Assembly: GCA_903853805.1 (NCBI GenBank)
Contig: CAINUN010000083.1
Coordinates: 62,001-126,000 of the forward strand
DNA from: an uncultured Bacteroidota bacterium
GTDB lineage: Bacteria > Bacteroidota > Bacteroidia > Chitinophagales > Chitinophagaceae
Direction of reading: 5' to 3'
DNA length: 64,000 nucleotides
In this document: one piece after another, positions 35,270 through 43,991 of the stretch
Layout: every line of letters starts with the position of its first letter
Numbering within the stretch: position 1 is the stretch's first letter
Made by a program: the position numbers and the translations under genes
The notes under the pieces: generated by a model
The model's input: only the letters and a program-made list of their open reading frames with translations
Databases searched by the model: none
Told to the model about the DNA's origin: nothing

Positions 35270-37111
35270 ATGTCTGATGTAATTCGCCACGAGTGTGGGC
35301 TGGCTTTTATCCGTCTTTTAAAACCATTATCTTTTTACCAACAAAAATATGGCTCGGCTTTCTATGGCTTGAATAAGCTATATCTTCTCATGGAAAAGCA
35401 ACATAACCGTGGGCAAGATGGTGCTGGTTTAGCCACTGTCAAGCTCAATGTTACTCCTGGTCATCAGTTTATGTATCGCCAAAGGCAAAGTGGTAGCGGT
35501 GCCATTGCTGCTATTTTCCAAAACCTGAATATGGAGATTAGTGAAATGGAGAAAATGTACCCTGATTTCCGCAAACATTCAGGACTTATGAAAGGCTATA
35601 TGCGTTTTATGGGCGAAGTGATGATGGGGCATTTGCGCTATGGAACTCAAGGCAAAAATAATGTAGAGTTTTGCCATCCTTTTATCAAGACACATATTAA
35701 CCCTACCCGCAACCTTGCTATGGCGGGCAATTTTAATTTAGTCAATACCGAAGAACTTTTTGAGTTTCTTAAAAACCAACCCATTACTTCCATTCGCGAA
35801 AGTGATTTGGGGGCAATGATTGAAACTATTCATTATTACCTCTCTGAAGCCAACGAACAAAACCCTGCTGTACTCGATCTGAAAACCGTTTTGCAACAAG
35901 CAACTGCTCGATTTGATGGCGGCTATGTGTGTGGTGGTTTAGTGGGCAACGGCGATAGTTTTGTCATGCGCGACCCACATGGCATTCGACCAGCTTATTT
36001 TTATAAAGATGACGAAATTGTGGTAGCTGCTTCAGAGCGACCAGCTATTATGACTGCTTTTAAATTGCAGCAAGAAGAAGTGCAAGAAATAAAACCAGGG
36101 TATGCAGTTATGGTAAGCCCTACTGGCGAGTTTATACACACAGAAATTCTTCCTGCAAAAGAAAATAAGGCCTGCAGTTTCGAGCGAATTTATTTCAGTC
36201 GTGGTAGCGACCCTGATATCTATCAGGAGCGTATGAATCTTGGACGCAATCTTGCCAAAAAAGTGCTTGACATCATCAACAATGATCTGAAAAACACCAT
36301 TGTTTCCTTCATTCCCAATACTGCTGAAACGGCTTTCTATGGTTTAATAAAAGGATTGGAAGATTATTTAAATGACATCAAAATTGACAGACTACTTAAT
36401 CGCGAGCTTAGCGAAGTTGCCATGCGCGAATTGATTAGTCGTCGGGTGCGCATTGAAAAGATTGCGATTAAAGATGTAAAAATGCGCACGTTTATAACCG
36501 AAGATGCTTCGCGCAATGAAATGGTGCAGCACGTTTATGATATTACATATGGTACTGTTCGCCGTGATAAGGACACATTGGTAGTAATTGACGACTCAAT
36601 CGTTAGGGGAACAACTTTGCGCGAAAGCATCATTAAAATGTTGGATAGACTTGGACCTAAACACATCATCATTGTTTCATCTGCTCCTCAAATTCGTTAT
36701 CCCGATTGTTATGGTATTGATATGAGTCGCATGGGCGATTTCATTGCGTTTCAGGCTGCAGTGGGTTTATTGAACGACCATAATAAACAACACATTCTTG
36801 AAGACACTTATCAACAATGCTTACAGTCCGAAACCCAAGGAACACTTCATGAGAATAATTTTGTAAAAGCAGTTTATGCTTCTTTTACACCCGAACAAAT
36901 AAGCCGGAAAATTGCCGAAATGCTCAAGCCAGAAGAGGTAAATGCCGAGGTGGATATAATTTACCAGTCTATCGAAGGTCTCTATGATGCGTGCCCCAAC
37001 AACAAAGGCGATTGGTATTTCACAGGTAATTATCCAAGTCTTGGTGGCAACCGAGTTGCTAATCGTGCATTCATGAATTATATGGAGCACAAAGAAGGTA
37101 GAGGTTATTGA
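35270..37111 (+). CDS. purF: Amidophosphoribosyltransferase (PurF family, long form)
   Basis: The 613-residue protein is about 100 residues longer than E. coli PurF. The N-terminal glutaminase domain has HECGLAF with the likely nucleophile Cys9 behind an 8-residue propeptide, the NRGQDGAGLA loop, HLRYGTQG, and the GNFNLVN segment. The C-terminal phosphoribosyltransferase domain has FIPNTAETAFYG and the PRPP loop VVIDDSIVRGTTLRES near residues 440-455. It makes 5-phosphoribosylamine from PRPP and glutamine in the first step of purine synthesis. Extra segments lie around residues 20-35 and 370-410. A promoter ends just before it. Confidence 0.93.
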   Translation: MSDVIRHECGLAFIRLLKPLSFYQQKYGSAFYGLNKLYLLMEKQHNRGQDGAGLATVKLNVTPGHQFMYRQRQSGSGAIAAIFQNLNMEISEMEKMYPDFRKHSGLMKGYMRFMGEVMMGHLRYGTQGKNNVEFCHPFIKTHINPTRNLAMAGNFNLVNTEELFEFLKNQPITSIRESDLGAMIETIHYYLSEANEQNPAVLDLKTVLQQATARFDGGYVCGGLVGNGDSFVMRDPHGIRPAYFYKDDEIVVAASERPAIMTAFKLQQEEVQEIKPGYAVMVSPTGEFIHTEILPAKENKACSFERIYFSRGSDPDIYQERMNLGRNLAKKVLDIINNDLKNTIVSFIPNTAETAFYGLIKGLEDYLNDIKIDRLLNRELSEVAMRELISRRVRIEKIAIKDVKMRTFITEDASRNEMVQHVYDITYGTVRRDKDTLVVIDDSIVRGTTLRESIIKMLDRLGPKHIIIVSSAPQIRYPDCYGIDMSRMGDFIAFQAAVGLLNDHNKQHILEDTYQQCLQSETQGTLHENNFVKAVYASFTPEQISRKIAEMLKPEEVNAEVDIIYQSIEGLYDACPNNKGDWYFTGNYPSLGGNRVANRAFMNYMEHKEGRGY

Positions 37112-37185
37112 TTTTTTATAGTTTTTCATTTGTCTAATTAGTATTGGAACCTCCATTACTAAATACAAGAAACTATCTTTAGTTC

Positions 37186-38310
37186 ATGCCAACCGAAACT
37201 TTACTCATAGTTTTTTTCATTGTATCGCTGATGCAGTGTGGTTATGCTATCTTTTTTTTTGGAAGAATTTTTCAATTGCCTTTTCAAAATAAAAAGACTA
37301 TTTCATGGAAGTTTCCAGCTTCAATAATTATTTGTGCTAAAAATGAAGCGGGAAATCTTGCTCAGTTTCTACCTTTGGTTTTGAAGCAAGATTATAGAAA
37401 TAGGGAAGGGGAATATTTATATGAAGTGATAGTGGTTAATGATGAATCTGAAGATGAAACCTCTGACATTTTAAAGCAATTGCAAGCACAATATACTCAC
37501 TTAAAAATAGTGGGAATTCATAAGAACGAACTCCGAAAATTTAAAGGGAAAAAACAAGCTTTAAGCAAAGGTGTTGCTGCAGCAAGCAATATTCATTTGG
37601 TGTTTACAGATGCCGATTGTGCTCCTTCCAACGAGCATTGGTTACAAAACATGATGCAACCCTTTTTTGAAGAAAAAGAAATCGTGGTGGGCTATGGTGC
37701 TTATCGTTTTCAAAAAGGGTTTTTGAATGCATTTATTCAGTATGAAACCCTGCAAGGTTTTCTCCAATATGCAACCTACACACTTGCTGGCAAGCCGTTT
37801 ATGGCAGTAGGCAGAAACCTTGCTTGCACTAAAAACATGTTCTTAAAGGCACAACAAGGTGAGCTTTGGAATCTTCTACCATCGGGCGATGATGATTTGT
37901 TGTTGCGCATAGTTGCCAACAAAAACAACACTGCTGTAACTGCAAGTTGTCAAACGGTTTCTGTTGCAAAAAAAAATTGGAAAGATTGGCTTGCACAAAA
38001 ACAAAGACACAATTCAACTGGAAAACATTACAAACCTTTAATCAAAATTTTGCTGGCTGGTTATGCCTTTTCTCATGCCCTTATATGGGTTTTGTTCATT
38101 ACCTTGTTACTAACTAAATTCATAAAACTAGTTTGCCTGCTCATGCTACTTCGATGTTTGCTTGTATGGTTGCCGCTTGTTTTTCTTGCTCTAAAAATGA
38201 AGCAAAAGAAATTGCTTGCTTGGATACCTTTGCTCGACTTTAGTTGGTTGATATACAATCTGGCTTTGAGCCCTTTTATCTTTTTTAAAAACAAACAAAC
38301 TTGGAAATAA
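37186..38310 (+). CDS. Family 2 glycosyltransferase
   Basis: The 374-residue protein has an N-terminal membrane helix (LLIVFFIVSLMQCGYAIFFFG), then a GT2 domain: FPASIIICAKNEAGNL with the nucleotide-binding start, VIVVNDESEDET, VFTDADCAPS (DxD motif), and LLPSGDDDLLLR. The C terminus has two or three helices (ALIWVLFITLLLTKF and LLMLLRCLLVWLPLVFLALKM). It probably builds a cell-surface polysaccharide or glycolipid at the inner membrane. Its last 10 nt overlap the rsmG start, so the two are cotranscribed. Confidence 0.88.
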   Translation: MPTETLLIVFFIVSLMQCGYAIFFFGRIFQLPFQNKKTISWKFPASIIICAKNEAGNLAQFLPLVLKQDYRNREGEYLYEVIVVNDESEDETSDILKQLQAQYTHLKIVGIHKNELRKFKGKKQALSKGVAAASNIHLVFTDADCAPSNEHWLQNMMQPFFEEKEIVVGYGAYRFQKGFLNAFIQYETLQGFLQYATYTLAGKPFMAVGRNLACTKNMFLKAQQGELWNLLPSGDDDLLLRIVANKNNTAVTASCQTVSVAKKNWKDWLAQKQRHNSTGKHYKPLIKILLAGYAFSHALIWVLFITLLLTKFIKLVCLLMLLRCLLVWLPLVFLALKMKQKKLLAWIPLLDFSWLIYNLALSPFIFFKNKQTWK

Positions 38311-38927
38311 TCGCACAATATTTCAACGACTTCACACCAATACAAATACGGCAATTCAACTTGTTGCAAGATTTATATGCCGACTGGAATCAAAAAATAA
38401 ATGTCATATCTCGTAAGGATATTGATTCACTTTATGAAAAGCACGTATTGCATTCTTTAGCAATTGCAGCTATTTGCAACTTTCATGATGGTGCACAAGT
38501 AATTGATATTGGTACTGGTGGTGGTTTCCCTGGAATTCCACTTGCTATTTTTTTCCCTGAAGTACATTTTTTGTTAGTAGATAGTATTGGCAAAAAAATA
38601 AAAGTAGTACAAGAAGTTTCGGTTGCTATTGGTTTGAAAAATGTGAAGGCTGTTCATGGGCGTGTAGAAAGTATTGAAAACAAAACTTTTGATTTTGCCG
38701 TATCTCGCGCAGTAGCACCATTAGCTGATTTGTGGAAGTGGATTAAACCAGCAATTCATAAAGGACGTGCAAGTGATGAGTTTGCCAACGGTATAATTTG
38801 TCTTAAAGGAGGAGATTTGCAACAAGAAATTGCTGACTCGAAGTTGAAGCCACATCTATTTAAAATTGAAGACCTTTTTCAAGAAGAGTATTTTAAGGAA
38901 AAGTATGTTGTTTATGTTCCGAAGTAA
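38301..38927 (+). CDS. rsmG: 16S rRNA (guanine-N7)-methyltransferase RsmG
   Basis: A 208-residue protein with LLQDLYADWNQKINVISRKDIDSLYEKHVLHSLA and the SAM-binding VIDIGTGGGFPGIPLAIFFP of RsmG (GidB). FAVSRAVAPLADLWKW and KGGDLQQEI follow as expected. It methylates G527 of 16S rRNA. The start is a TTG at 38301 that overlaps the end of the glycosyltransferase gene; the first ATG (38401) lies beyond conserved sequence, so TTG initiation is supported by the alignment of conserved residues. Confidence 0.93.
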   Translation: MEIIAQYFNDFTPIQIRQFNLLQDLYADWNQKINVISRKDIDSLYEKHVLHSLAIAAICNFHDGAQVIDIGTGGGFPGIPLAIFFPEVHFLLVDSIGKKIKVVQEVSVAIGLKNVKAVHGRVESIENKTFDFAVSRAVAPLADLWKWIKPAIHKGRASDEFANGIICLKGGDLQQEIADSKLKPHLFKIEDLFQEEYFKEKYVVYVPK

Positions 38928-39021
38928 AAATGATTAGATTTAAATACTGCCTTACTAACACTTAAATTATAAAAACGACAACACTTCTTCTAATTACATT
39001 TGAAATGATTTTTCGCTTTCT

Positions 39022-40287
39022 ATGAAAAGAGTATTTCCACTTATTGTTGTTTTGATTTCCTTGTCCGTACTTGGCATCATTTTCATCCAAATGTCTTGGA
39101 TTAAAAATGCCATTGACTTACGCAAACAACAACATGACCAAGATGTGGAACACGGAATCAATCAAATAAGGGAATCTTTTTACGACCGATTTGCGGTAAA
39201 GAATGGATTGACTTTCAACGACGAAAACTCCCGCATGTATTACATGAAAGACTTCTCAGCAAACCTACTAACTGAAGAAGAAATTCGTCAAATCATTAAC
39301 CAATCTTTGCATCGGGCAAATGTTCATAACAAGTATGACTACGTGATTATGGACATTTTCCGCAACACTATTCGCAATTCAAAAGGGTTTAAAAACGAGT
39401 ATATACCTAATGCCATCAACACCCAAATAACTACGGAAAACTCGCCTTATAAAGAAACGCTGCTTCTTTATTTTTACGAAGACAACAACTACGTTTTACA
39501 CCAGTTGGGATGGGTCATTGCTGCATCTATCTTGTTTACAATGGTGATTATTTCTGCCTTTTGGTTAACGGTGCGAACTATGTTTACTCAAAAGAAATTA
39601 TCTGAAATCAAGTCGGATTTCATCAACAACATGACTCATGAATTGAAAACACCACTTGCTACGATATCTCTTGCTATTGATGCACTTACGAATGAAAAGG
39701 TTATTCATGACACTAGTAAAATCAAATACTATAGCGGAATGATTAAGGAAGAAAATAAGAGGATGAACAAGCAAGTAGAGAAGATTTTACAAGCTGCAAG
39801 AATTGAAAGACAAGAAATCAGTTTGAATTTACAACAATTGGATGTTCATGAAATTATTAGAAAAGTGGCGGATAATCTTGAATTGCAAATTCAAGAAAAA
39901 CATGGAAGATTAGCGTTGTCGCTCACTGCTCAAAACCAAATTATTAATGCAGATGAAGTACACTTCTCCAACATCATTTTCAACCTATTGGATAATGCTA
40001 TTAAATACTCCAACGAATCGCCAAGAATTGAAGTAGAAACGCTTATGAATGGCAATGCCTTATTAATTAAAGTAAAAGACAACGGCATTGGTATGAATAA
40101 GGAAACACAAAATCGAATCTTCGAAAAATTTTATAGGGCTCATACGGGGAACATCCACAATGTTAAAGGCTTTGGACTTGGTTTAAGTTATGTAAAAGCC
40201 ATGGTAGAAGCTCACAACGGCAAAATAAAAGTGGAAAGTGTTGTAGGGAAGGGAAGTATTTTTACTATAACACTACCTATTGTTTAA
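39022..40287 (+). CDS. Sensor histidine kinase (orphan)
   Basis: The 421-residue protein has two membrane helices (LIVVLISLSVLGIIFIQMSW near the start and LGWVIAASILFTMVIISAFWL near 155-178) around a periplasmic sensor of about 120 residues. The kinase core has the H box FINNMTHELKTPLATI (phospho-His near 207), an N box NLLDNAIKYS, a G1 box VKDNGIGMN, and a G2 box GFGLGLSYVKAM. No HAMP domain is obvious. It resembles the PhoR-like kinases of Bacteroidota that pair with OmpR-type regulators, but no response regulator gene is adjacent. Confidence 0.93.
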   Translation: MKRVFPLIVVLISLSVLGIIFIQMSWIKNAIDLRKQQHDQDVEHGINQIRESFYDRFAVKNGLTFNDENSRMYYMKDFSANLLTEEEIRQIINQSLHRANVHNKYDYVIMDIFRNTIRNSKGFKNEYIPNAINTQITTENSPYKETLLLYFYEDNNYVLHQLGWVIAASILFTMVIISAFWLTVRTMFTQKKLSEIKSDFINNMTHELKTPLATISLAIDALTNEKVIHDTSKIKYYSGMIKEENKRMNKQVEKILQAARIERQEISLNLQQLDVHEIIRKVADNLELQIQEKHGRLALSLTAQNQIINADEVHFSNIIFNLLDNAIKYSNESPRIEVETLMNGNALLIKVKDNGIGMNKETQNRIFEKFYRAHTGNIHNVKGFGLGLSYVKAMVEAHNGKIKVESVVGKGSIFTITLPIV

Positions 40288-40300
40288 AGTACATTAACCA

Positions 40301-41053
40301 TCATTTCTCCGCCGTATAAAGCGTAGTGATGCCAAAGGTCAAAGGACGGGCTTTAGCTTGTTTAAATCCACATCTTAATAGGGTTTCACAAAATATTTTT
40401 CCTTCAGGAAACGCCATTACCGATTCAGGCAAATAAGTGTAGGCACGGCTATGTTTTGACACCAATTTACCAAGCGTTGGCAAGATGAATTTGAAGTAGA
40501 ATTGATAGAGTTGCTTTACAGGAAAAGCTTTGGGATGTGAAAACTCCAATATCACTACCCTACCACCCGGGCGCAACACGCGATTCATTTCCTTTAAGCC
40601 GACTTCTAGGTGTTCAAAATTGCGCACTCCATAAGCACACATCACCGCATCAAAAGAATTGGTTTCAAATGGAAGATTTTCGCTGTCGCCTAGCTGCAGG
40701 TGAATGGTGTTTTGAAGGTTTAAGTCTGCTAATTTTTTCTTGCCCACTTCAAGCATTTGCGCTGCAATATCCACACCCATAATTTCTTTAGGGTTGGTTT
40801 TCATGGCGGCAATTGCAAGGTCGGCAGTGCCTGTAGCAACATCCAAAATTCTTTGGGGGTTCACGGCAGCCACTTCTTTAATGGCTTTTTTGCGCCATCC
40901 TTTATCAATACCCATCGAAAGGAAATGATTGAGAAAGTCATATTTCACGGCAATATTGTTGAACATGTCCGCTACTTGTTCTTTCTTGTTTAATTTCGAA
41001 CCTGCATCGGGTAAGACTTTTTCCGCCGGATTAAAAGATTGGTTGGGCTGCAT
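40301..41053 (-). CDS. menG: Demethylmenaquinone methyltransferase
   Basis: A 250-residue class I methyltransferase of the UbiE/MenG family: VADMFNNIAVKYDFLNHFLSMGIDKGWRKKAI, the SAM motif ILDVATGTADLAIAAM, CAYGVRNFEHLEVGLKEMNRVLRPGGRVVILEFS, and GITTLYTAEK at the end. It methylates demethylmenaquinone in the last step of menaquinone synthesis, the usual respiratory quinone of Bacteroidota. A TTG three codons upstream (41062) is also in frame; the ATG at 41053 was chosen. It is divergent from engB with only 27 nt between the starts. Confidence 0.94.
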   Translation of the reverse strand: MQPNQSFNPAEKVLPDAGSKLNKKEQVADMFNNIAVKYDFLNHFLSMGIDKGWRKKAIKEVAAVNPQRILDVATGTADLAIAAMKTNPKEIMGVDIAAQMLEVGKKKLADLNLQNTIHLQLGDSENLPFETNSFDAVMCAYGVRNFEHLEVGLKEMNRVLRPGGRVVILEFSHPKAFPVKQLYQFYFKFILPTLGKLVSKHSRAYTYLPESVMAFPEGKIFCETLLRCGFKQAKARPLTFGITTLYTAEK

Positions 41054-41080
41054 CGGGTGCAAAAGTAATAGAACAACAGC

Positions 41081-41731
41081 ATGGAAATTCGTTCCTCGAA
41101 ATATTTGATTTCAAGCCCTAAAGTAGAGGGCTGCCCCAAGCCCGACAAACCGGAATATGCCTTTATTGGGCGCAGCAATGTGGGCAAGTCTTCGCTTATT
41201 AATATGCTCACCCGCAATGCTAAGCTAGCCAAAACATCGGGCAGCCCAGGCAAAACGCAAATGATTAATCATTTTCAGATTGACGGCACGGTGAATATTG
41301 ATAATAAGCCTGCCGAGCAAAGCTTTTACATTGTGGACCTTCCGGGATATGGCTTTGCAAAAGTATCGAAAGCACAGCGGGCACAATGGGAAAAAATGAT
41401 TGAAAACTACCTGCGCACAAGAGAAAACCTGGTGACTGTTTTCATATTAATTGACAGTCGCCACGAACCACAAGAACTCGACCTTGCCTTCCTCCGCAAA
41501 CTCGGCGAATGGGAAGTGCCCTTTAATATGGTGTTTACGAAAGCCGACAAAAGCACCCAAAAAGAAGCCTCCAAAAACGCCCGCAGCTTTGTAGCAGCCA
41601 TGAAACTAGAATGGGAGTTTATTCCCCGCAACTTTATAACAAGCGCCGTAAAATTTCATGGACGCAAAGAGATTTTAGGATTTATAAAGGAGTTGAATGA
41701 GGAGTATTTTGAGGAGAAGGGGAAGAAATAA
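41081..41731 (+). CDS. engB: Ribosome biogenesis GTPase EngB (YihA/YsxC)
   Basis: A 216-residue TRAFAC GTPase: G1 GRSNVGKSSLINML, G2 within TSGSPGKTQMINHF, G3 DLPGYGFAKVSKAQRAQW, G4 FTKADK, and the ITSAVKFHGR region near the end as G5. The length and the GYGFAKV segment are diagnostic. It acts in assembly of the 50S subunit. A small membrane protein gene follows after 13 nt. The C terminus is charged (EEYFEEKGKK). Confidence 0.95.
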   Translation: MEIRSSKYLISSPKVEGCPKPDKPEYAFIGRSNVGKSSLINMLTRNAKLAKTSGSPGKTQMINHFQIDGTVNIDNKPAEQSFYIVDLPGYGFAKVSKAQRAQWEKMIENYLRTRENLVTVFILIDSRHEPQELDLAFLRKLGEWEVPFNMVFTKADKSTQKEASKNARSFVAAMKLEWEFIPRNFITSAVKFHGRKEILGFIKELNEEYFEEKGKK

Positions 41732-41744
41732 ATGATACTAATTT

Positions 41745-42125
41745 ATGATTAGGCTGTATAAATATTTAATCTATAGAGTTTATTCGTGGAGACTTCAGCA
41801 AAATGATGATAATCCAGCTTGGTCCGTTATTTTTTTATTATCTGTTGTCCATTTCTTTCAATTGCTAACTATCTTTTTTTTGGTTACAAAATACATTTAT
41901 CCAAATAATTTTAGATTTTCTACAAATAGACTTTTCAATTTACTTTTTACAATTATTTTCACATGCCTTAATTATTTTTTATTTTACAATAAGAAGAGAT
42001 GGGAAAAATATATAGAGGAATACGATTTTGAAAGCGAAAAAGAAAAAAACAAAAGAACAACAATAATAATCGTTTATATTTTCTTCCCAATTGTTTCTTT
42101 CTTTCTATTCTTGCATTTTCTTTGA
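41745..42125 (+). CDS. Small membrane protein, unrecognised
   Basis: A 126-residue protein with three probable membrane helices (SVIFLLSVVHFFQLLTIFFLV, LFNLLFTIIFTCLNYFLFY and TIIIVYIFFPIVSFFLFLHFL) separated by a charged loop (KKRWEKYIEEYDFESEKEKNKR). Orphans of this type, about 130 residues with a cytosolic charged loop, are common in Bacteroidota, but I cannot name a family. It lies 13 nt after engB on the same strand and is followed by a gene-poor repeat region. Confidence 0.65.
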   Translation: MIRLYKYLIYRVYSWRLQQNDDNPAWSVIFLLSVVHFFQLLTIFFLVTKYIYPNNFRFSTNRLFNLLFTIIFTCLNYFLFYNKKRWEKYIEEYDFESEKEKNKRTTIIIVYIFFPIVSFFLFLHFL

Positions 42126-42159
42126 AATAACACATAAACCCTTCATACAAGTTTGTTAC

Positions 42160-42411
42160 TCTGTTGACAATGGACTAATGCCTGTTGACAGTCAACTAAA
42201 ACCAGTTGACAGTCAACTAAAACCAGTTGACAGTCGTTTGAAGCCAGTTGATAGTGGTTTGAAACCTCATGACAGTGGTTTTTATTCTCTTAACAGTGAC
42301 TTGGAACCAGTTGACACTCGTTTAAAACCTGTTGAAAATGGTTTGCAACCTGTTGACAGTCGTTTGCAGCCAATTGACAGTCGTGTTTTGCTAGTTGATG
42401 GTTGTGTATGG
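42160..42411 (+). repeat. Twelve tandem 21-bp repeats (heptapeptide P-V-D-S-x-L-K)
   Basis: Twelve units of exactly 21 bp begin at 42160, 42181, 42202 and so on to 42391. The consensus is CCAGTTGACAGTCGTTTGAA(A/G). Units 42181-42201 and 42202-42222 differ at one base only; units at 42265, 42286 and 42391 are the most changed. In the plus frame all units are open and read P-V-D-S-[QRG]-L-[KQ]. Several changes are synonymous (CCA/CCT, GAC/GAT, TTG/TTA/CTA), but others change the residue. Confidence 0.92.
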
Positions 42412-42474
42412 CATTTGATGGCTGTATTTTATAAGGTACTATCCAACTATCTCCCCCCAACCTACAAACCATGA
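42178..42474 (+). CDS. Possible heptapeptide-repeat protein
   Basis: If translated from the ATG at 42178, the repeat region would give a 98-residue protein with about ten P-V-D-S-x-L-x heptads and a short non-repetitive tail (VWHLMAVFYKVLSNYLPPTYKP). No signal peptide or good ribosome-binding site is visible, and the frame is also open upstream to 42091 inside the previous gene. The opposite strand is open through part of the region too. The region may be a non-coding minisatellite, so confidence is low. Confidence 0.25.
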   Translation: MPVDSQLKPVDSQLKPVDSRLKPVDSGLKPHDSGFYSLNSDLEPVDTRLKPVENGLQPVDSRLQPIDSRVLLVDGCVWHLMAVFYKVLSNYLPPTYKP

Positions 42475-42511
42475 CATTTATAGAAAAAAGTTCAAAATAA
42501 GTAAAGCACAA

Positions 42512-42557
42512 AGAAGCCATAACAATTTCCAGAAATTTCTGGTTTATTATGGCTTCT
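42512..42557. other. Nested hairpin in gene-poor region
   Basis: Outer arms AGAAGCCATAA (42512-42522) and TTATGGCTTCT (42547-42557) surround an inner perfect palindrome CCAGAAATTTCTGG (42529-42542). It may act as a terminator for the upstream genes or be a short mobile palindrome. The rest of 42475-42961 holds no gene I can support. Confidence 0.65.
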
Positions 42558-42961
42558 AAAGAAACAGTATATGTGTTTCCTAAAAAAACTAATCAGAACC
42601 TGATGATGCAATCATTTTTTAAATGACTGAGAGCAAATTGATGCAAACTATTAAAGCTGCAAAAAGGTAAGTTTTAAGCGCCTTATCACTATTGAAAGCA
42701 ATTGCTTTTCGATGATGAATTGGCGGATGAGAATACGTGATGTTCATTGTTTTTGTTCGTTTTTTAGTTTTTATCCGATACAAATTTGACTCTCTTATTA
42801 GCAGCATTATTAAGCAGTAAAGAGTTTAACGTCTTCTTTATTATAGCTTAACAACCGCTTATGAAACTGCGTGAAAATATTTTCAACAAATGCTATGGGC
42901 ATTGCACACCACCGTTGATTAATCATTATTTTGCAGCCTTATTTCCAAATCCTCTTAAGCA

Positions 42962-43981
42962 ATGATTCGTTTCCTGAAAAGGAATTTGATGGTATTGATA
43001 CTGCTTGTTTCGGTGCTTGCCTGCAAACAAAAAACCATGCCTGGCAATTTCAACCTGAACTTGCCTGCATACCAAGACCCAGGCATAAAAGAAATCTGTC
43101 AGAAAATAGAAGTTAGCCCAGAAGATGCCAATTTGTATTTCAAAAGAGGGTTATTGCTTCATCGAATAAATGAAGATACACTTGCTCTGAAAGACTTTAT
43201 GGAAGCCGTAAAATATGATTCTTCCAATGCTGCTTATTACAGTGCCGTAGGTGATTTGATGTTTGAACATAAAGACATCAACGGTTCGTTGCCTTACCTT
43301 AAAAAAGCTATAGACATTAACCCCAAGGATCCTACAGCGCACTTAAAAGTGGCTAAGTTGTTGTTGTTTATCAAAGACTACAAACAGGCTTTTTATGAAA
43401 TCAACATTGTGCTGAAACAAAATTCTATGGTGCCTGAAGGGTATTTTTTAAAGGGCATGATTTACAAAGACATGAAAGACACAACTCGTTCTTTGTCGAG
43501 TTTTCTTACAGCAGTTCAAGTGGATCCAAATTATAAAGAAGCCCTGCAACAACTGGGTTTGATTTACAGCTCTCGAAATGATTCTACTGCTTTAAAGTAT
43601 TTTGAAAACGCATTTCGATCAGACACTTCTGATGTGTTTCCCCTTTATTCCAAAGGAAAGTTTTTTCAAGACCACAATAAGCTTGAACAAGCAAAAAAAG
43701 AATACACAAATTGTGTGTTGCATGACCCCAATTTCTCGGACGCATACTTCAATATTGGATGGATATTAATGCACCAAGATTCTTTAGAAAAAGCATGGCG
43801 ACATTTTGATATTGTTACAAGAATTGAAACCACAGCAGCCGATGCCTATTATAATCGTGGACTTTGCAGTGAAATGATGAACCGTAACAAGGAAGCCCTT
43901 GAAGACTACAAACAAGCTTTGGTTTTTAATAAAAATTATGCCGAAGCACAAACAGCAATAAAAAGACTTTCTGGAAAATAA
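42962..43981 (+). CDS. TPR-repeat lipoprotein
   Basis: A 339-residue protein that starts with a lipoprotein signal (LMVLILLVSVLACKQK, Cys at about residue 21). From about residue 50 the mature part is a run of seven or eight tetratricopeptide repeats, for example AAYYSAVGDLMFEHKDINGSLPYLKKAIDINP and PEGYFLKGMIYKDMKDTTRSLSSFLTAVQVDP. TPR lipoproteins act as protein-protein scaffolds in the envelope. It lies 10 nt before rpe, in an operon with rpe and a TonB-dependent receptor. Confidence 0.9.
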   Translation: MIRFLKRNLMVLILLVSVLACKQKTMPGNFNLNLPAYQDPGIKEICQKIEVSPEDANLYFKRGLLLHRINEDTLALKDFMEAVKYDSSNAAYYSAVGDLMFEHKDINGSLPYLKKAIDINPKDPTAHLKVAKLLLFIKDYKQAFYEINIVLKQNSMVPEGYFLKGMIYKDMKDTTRSLSSFLTAVQVDPNYKEALQQLGLIYSSRNDSTALKYFENAFRSDTSDVFPLYSKGKFFQDHNKLEQAKKEYTNCVLHDPNFSDAYFNIGWILMHQDSLEKAWRHFDIVTRIETTAADAYYNRGLCSEMMNRNKEALEDYKQALVFNKNYAEAQTAIKRLSGK

Positions 43982-43991
43982 ACACACATTT

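Noticed and set aside
42160-42411. CRISPR array
   Set aside because: The 21-bp units follow each other directly with no spacers, differ from one another, and no cas gene is present.
42290-42520. Minus-strand frame through the 21-bp repeats
   Set aside because: It is a by-product of the repeat period being a multiple of three; composition (CQLAAND-type units) is unlike a normal protein.
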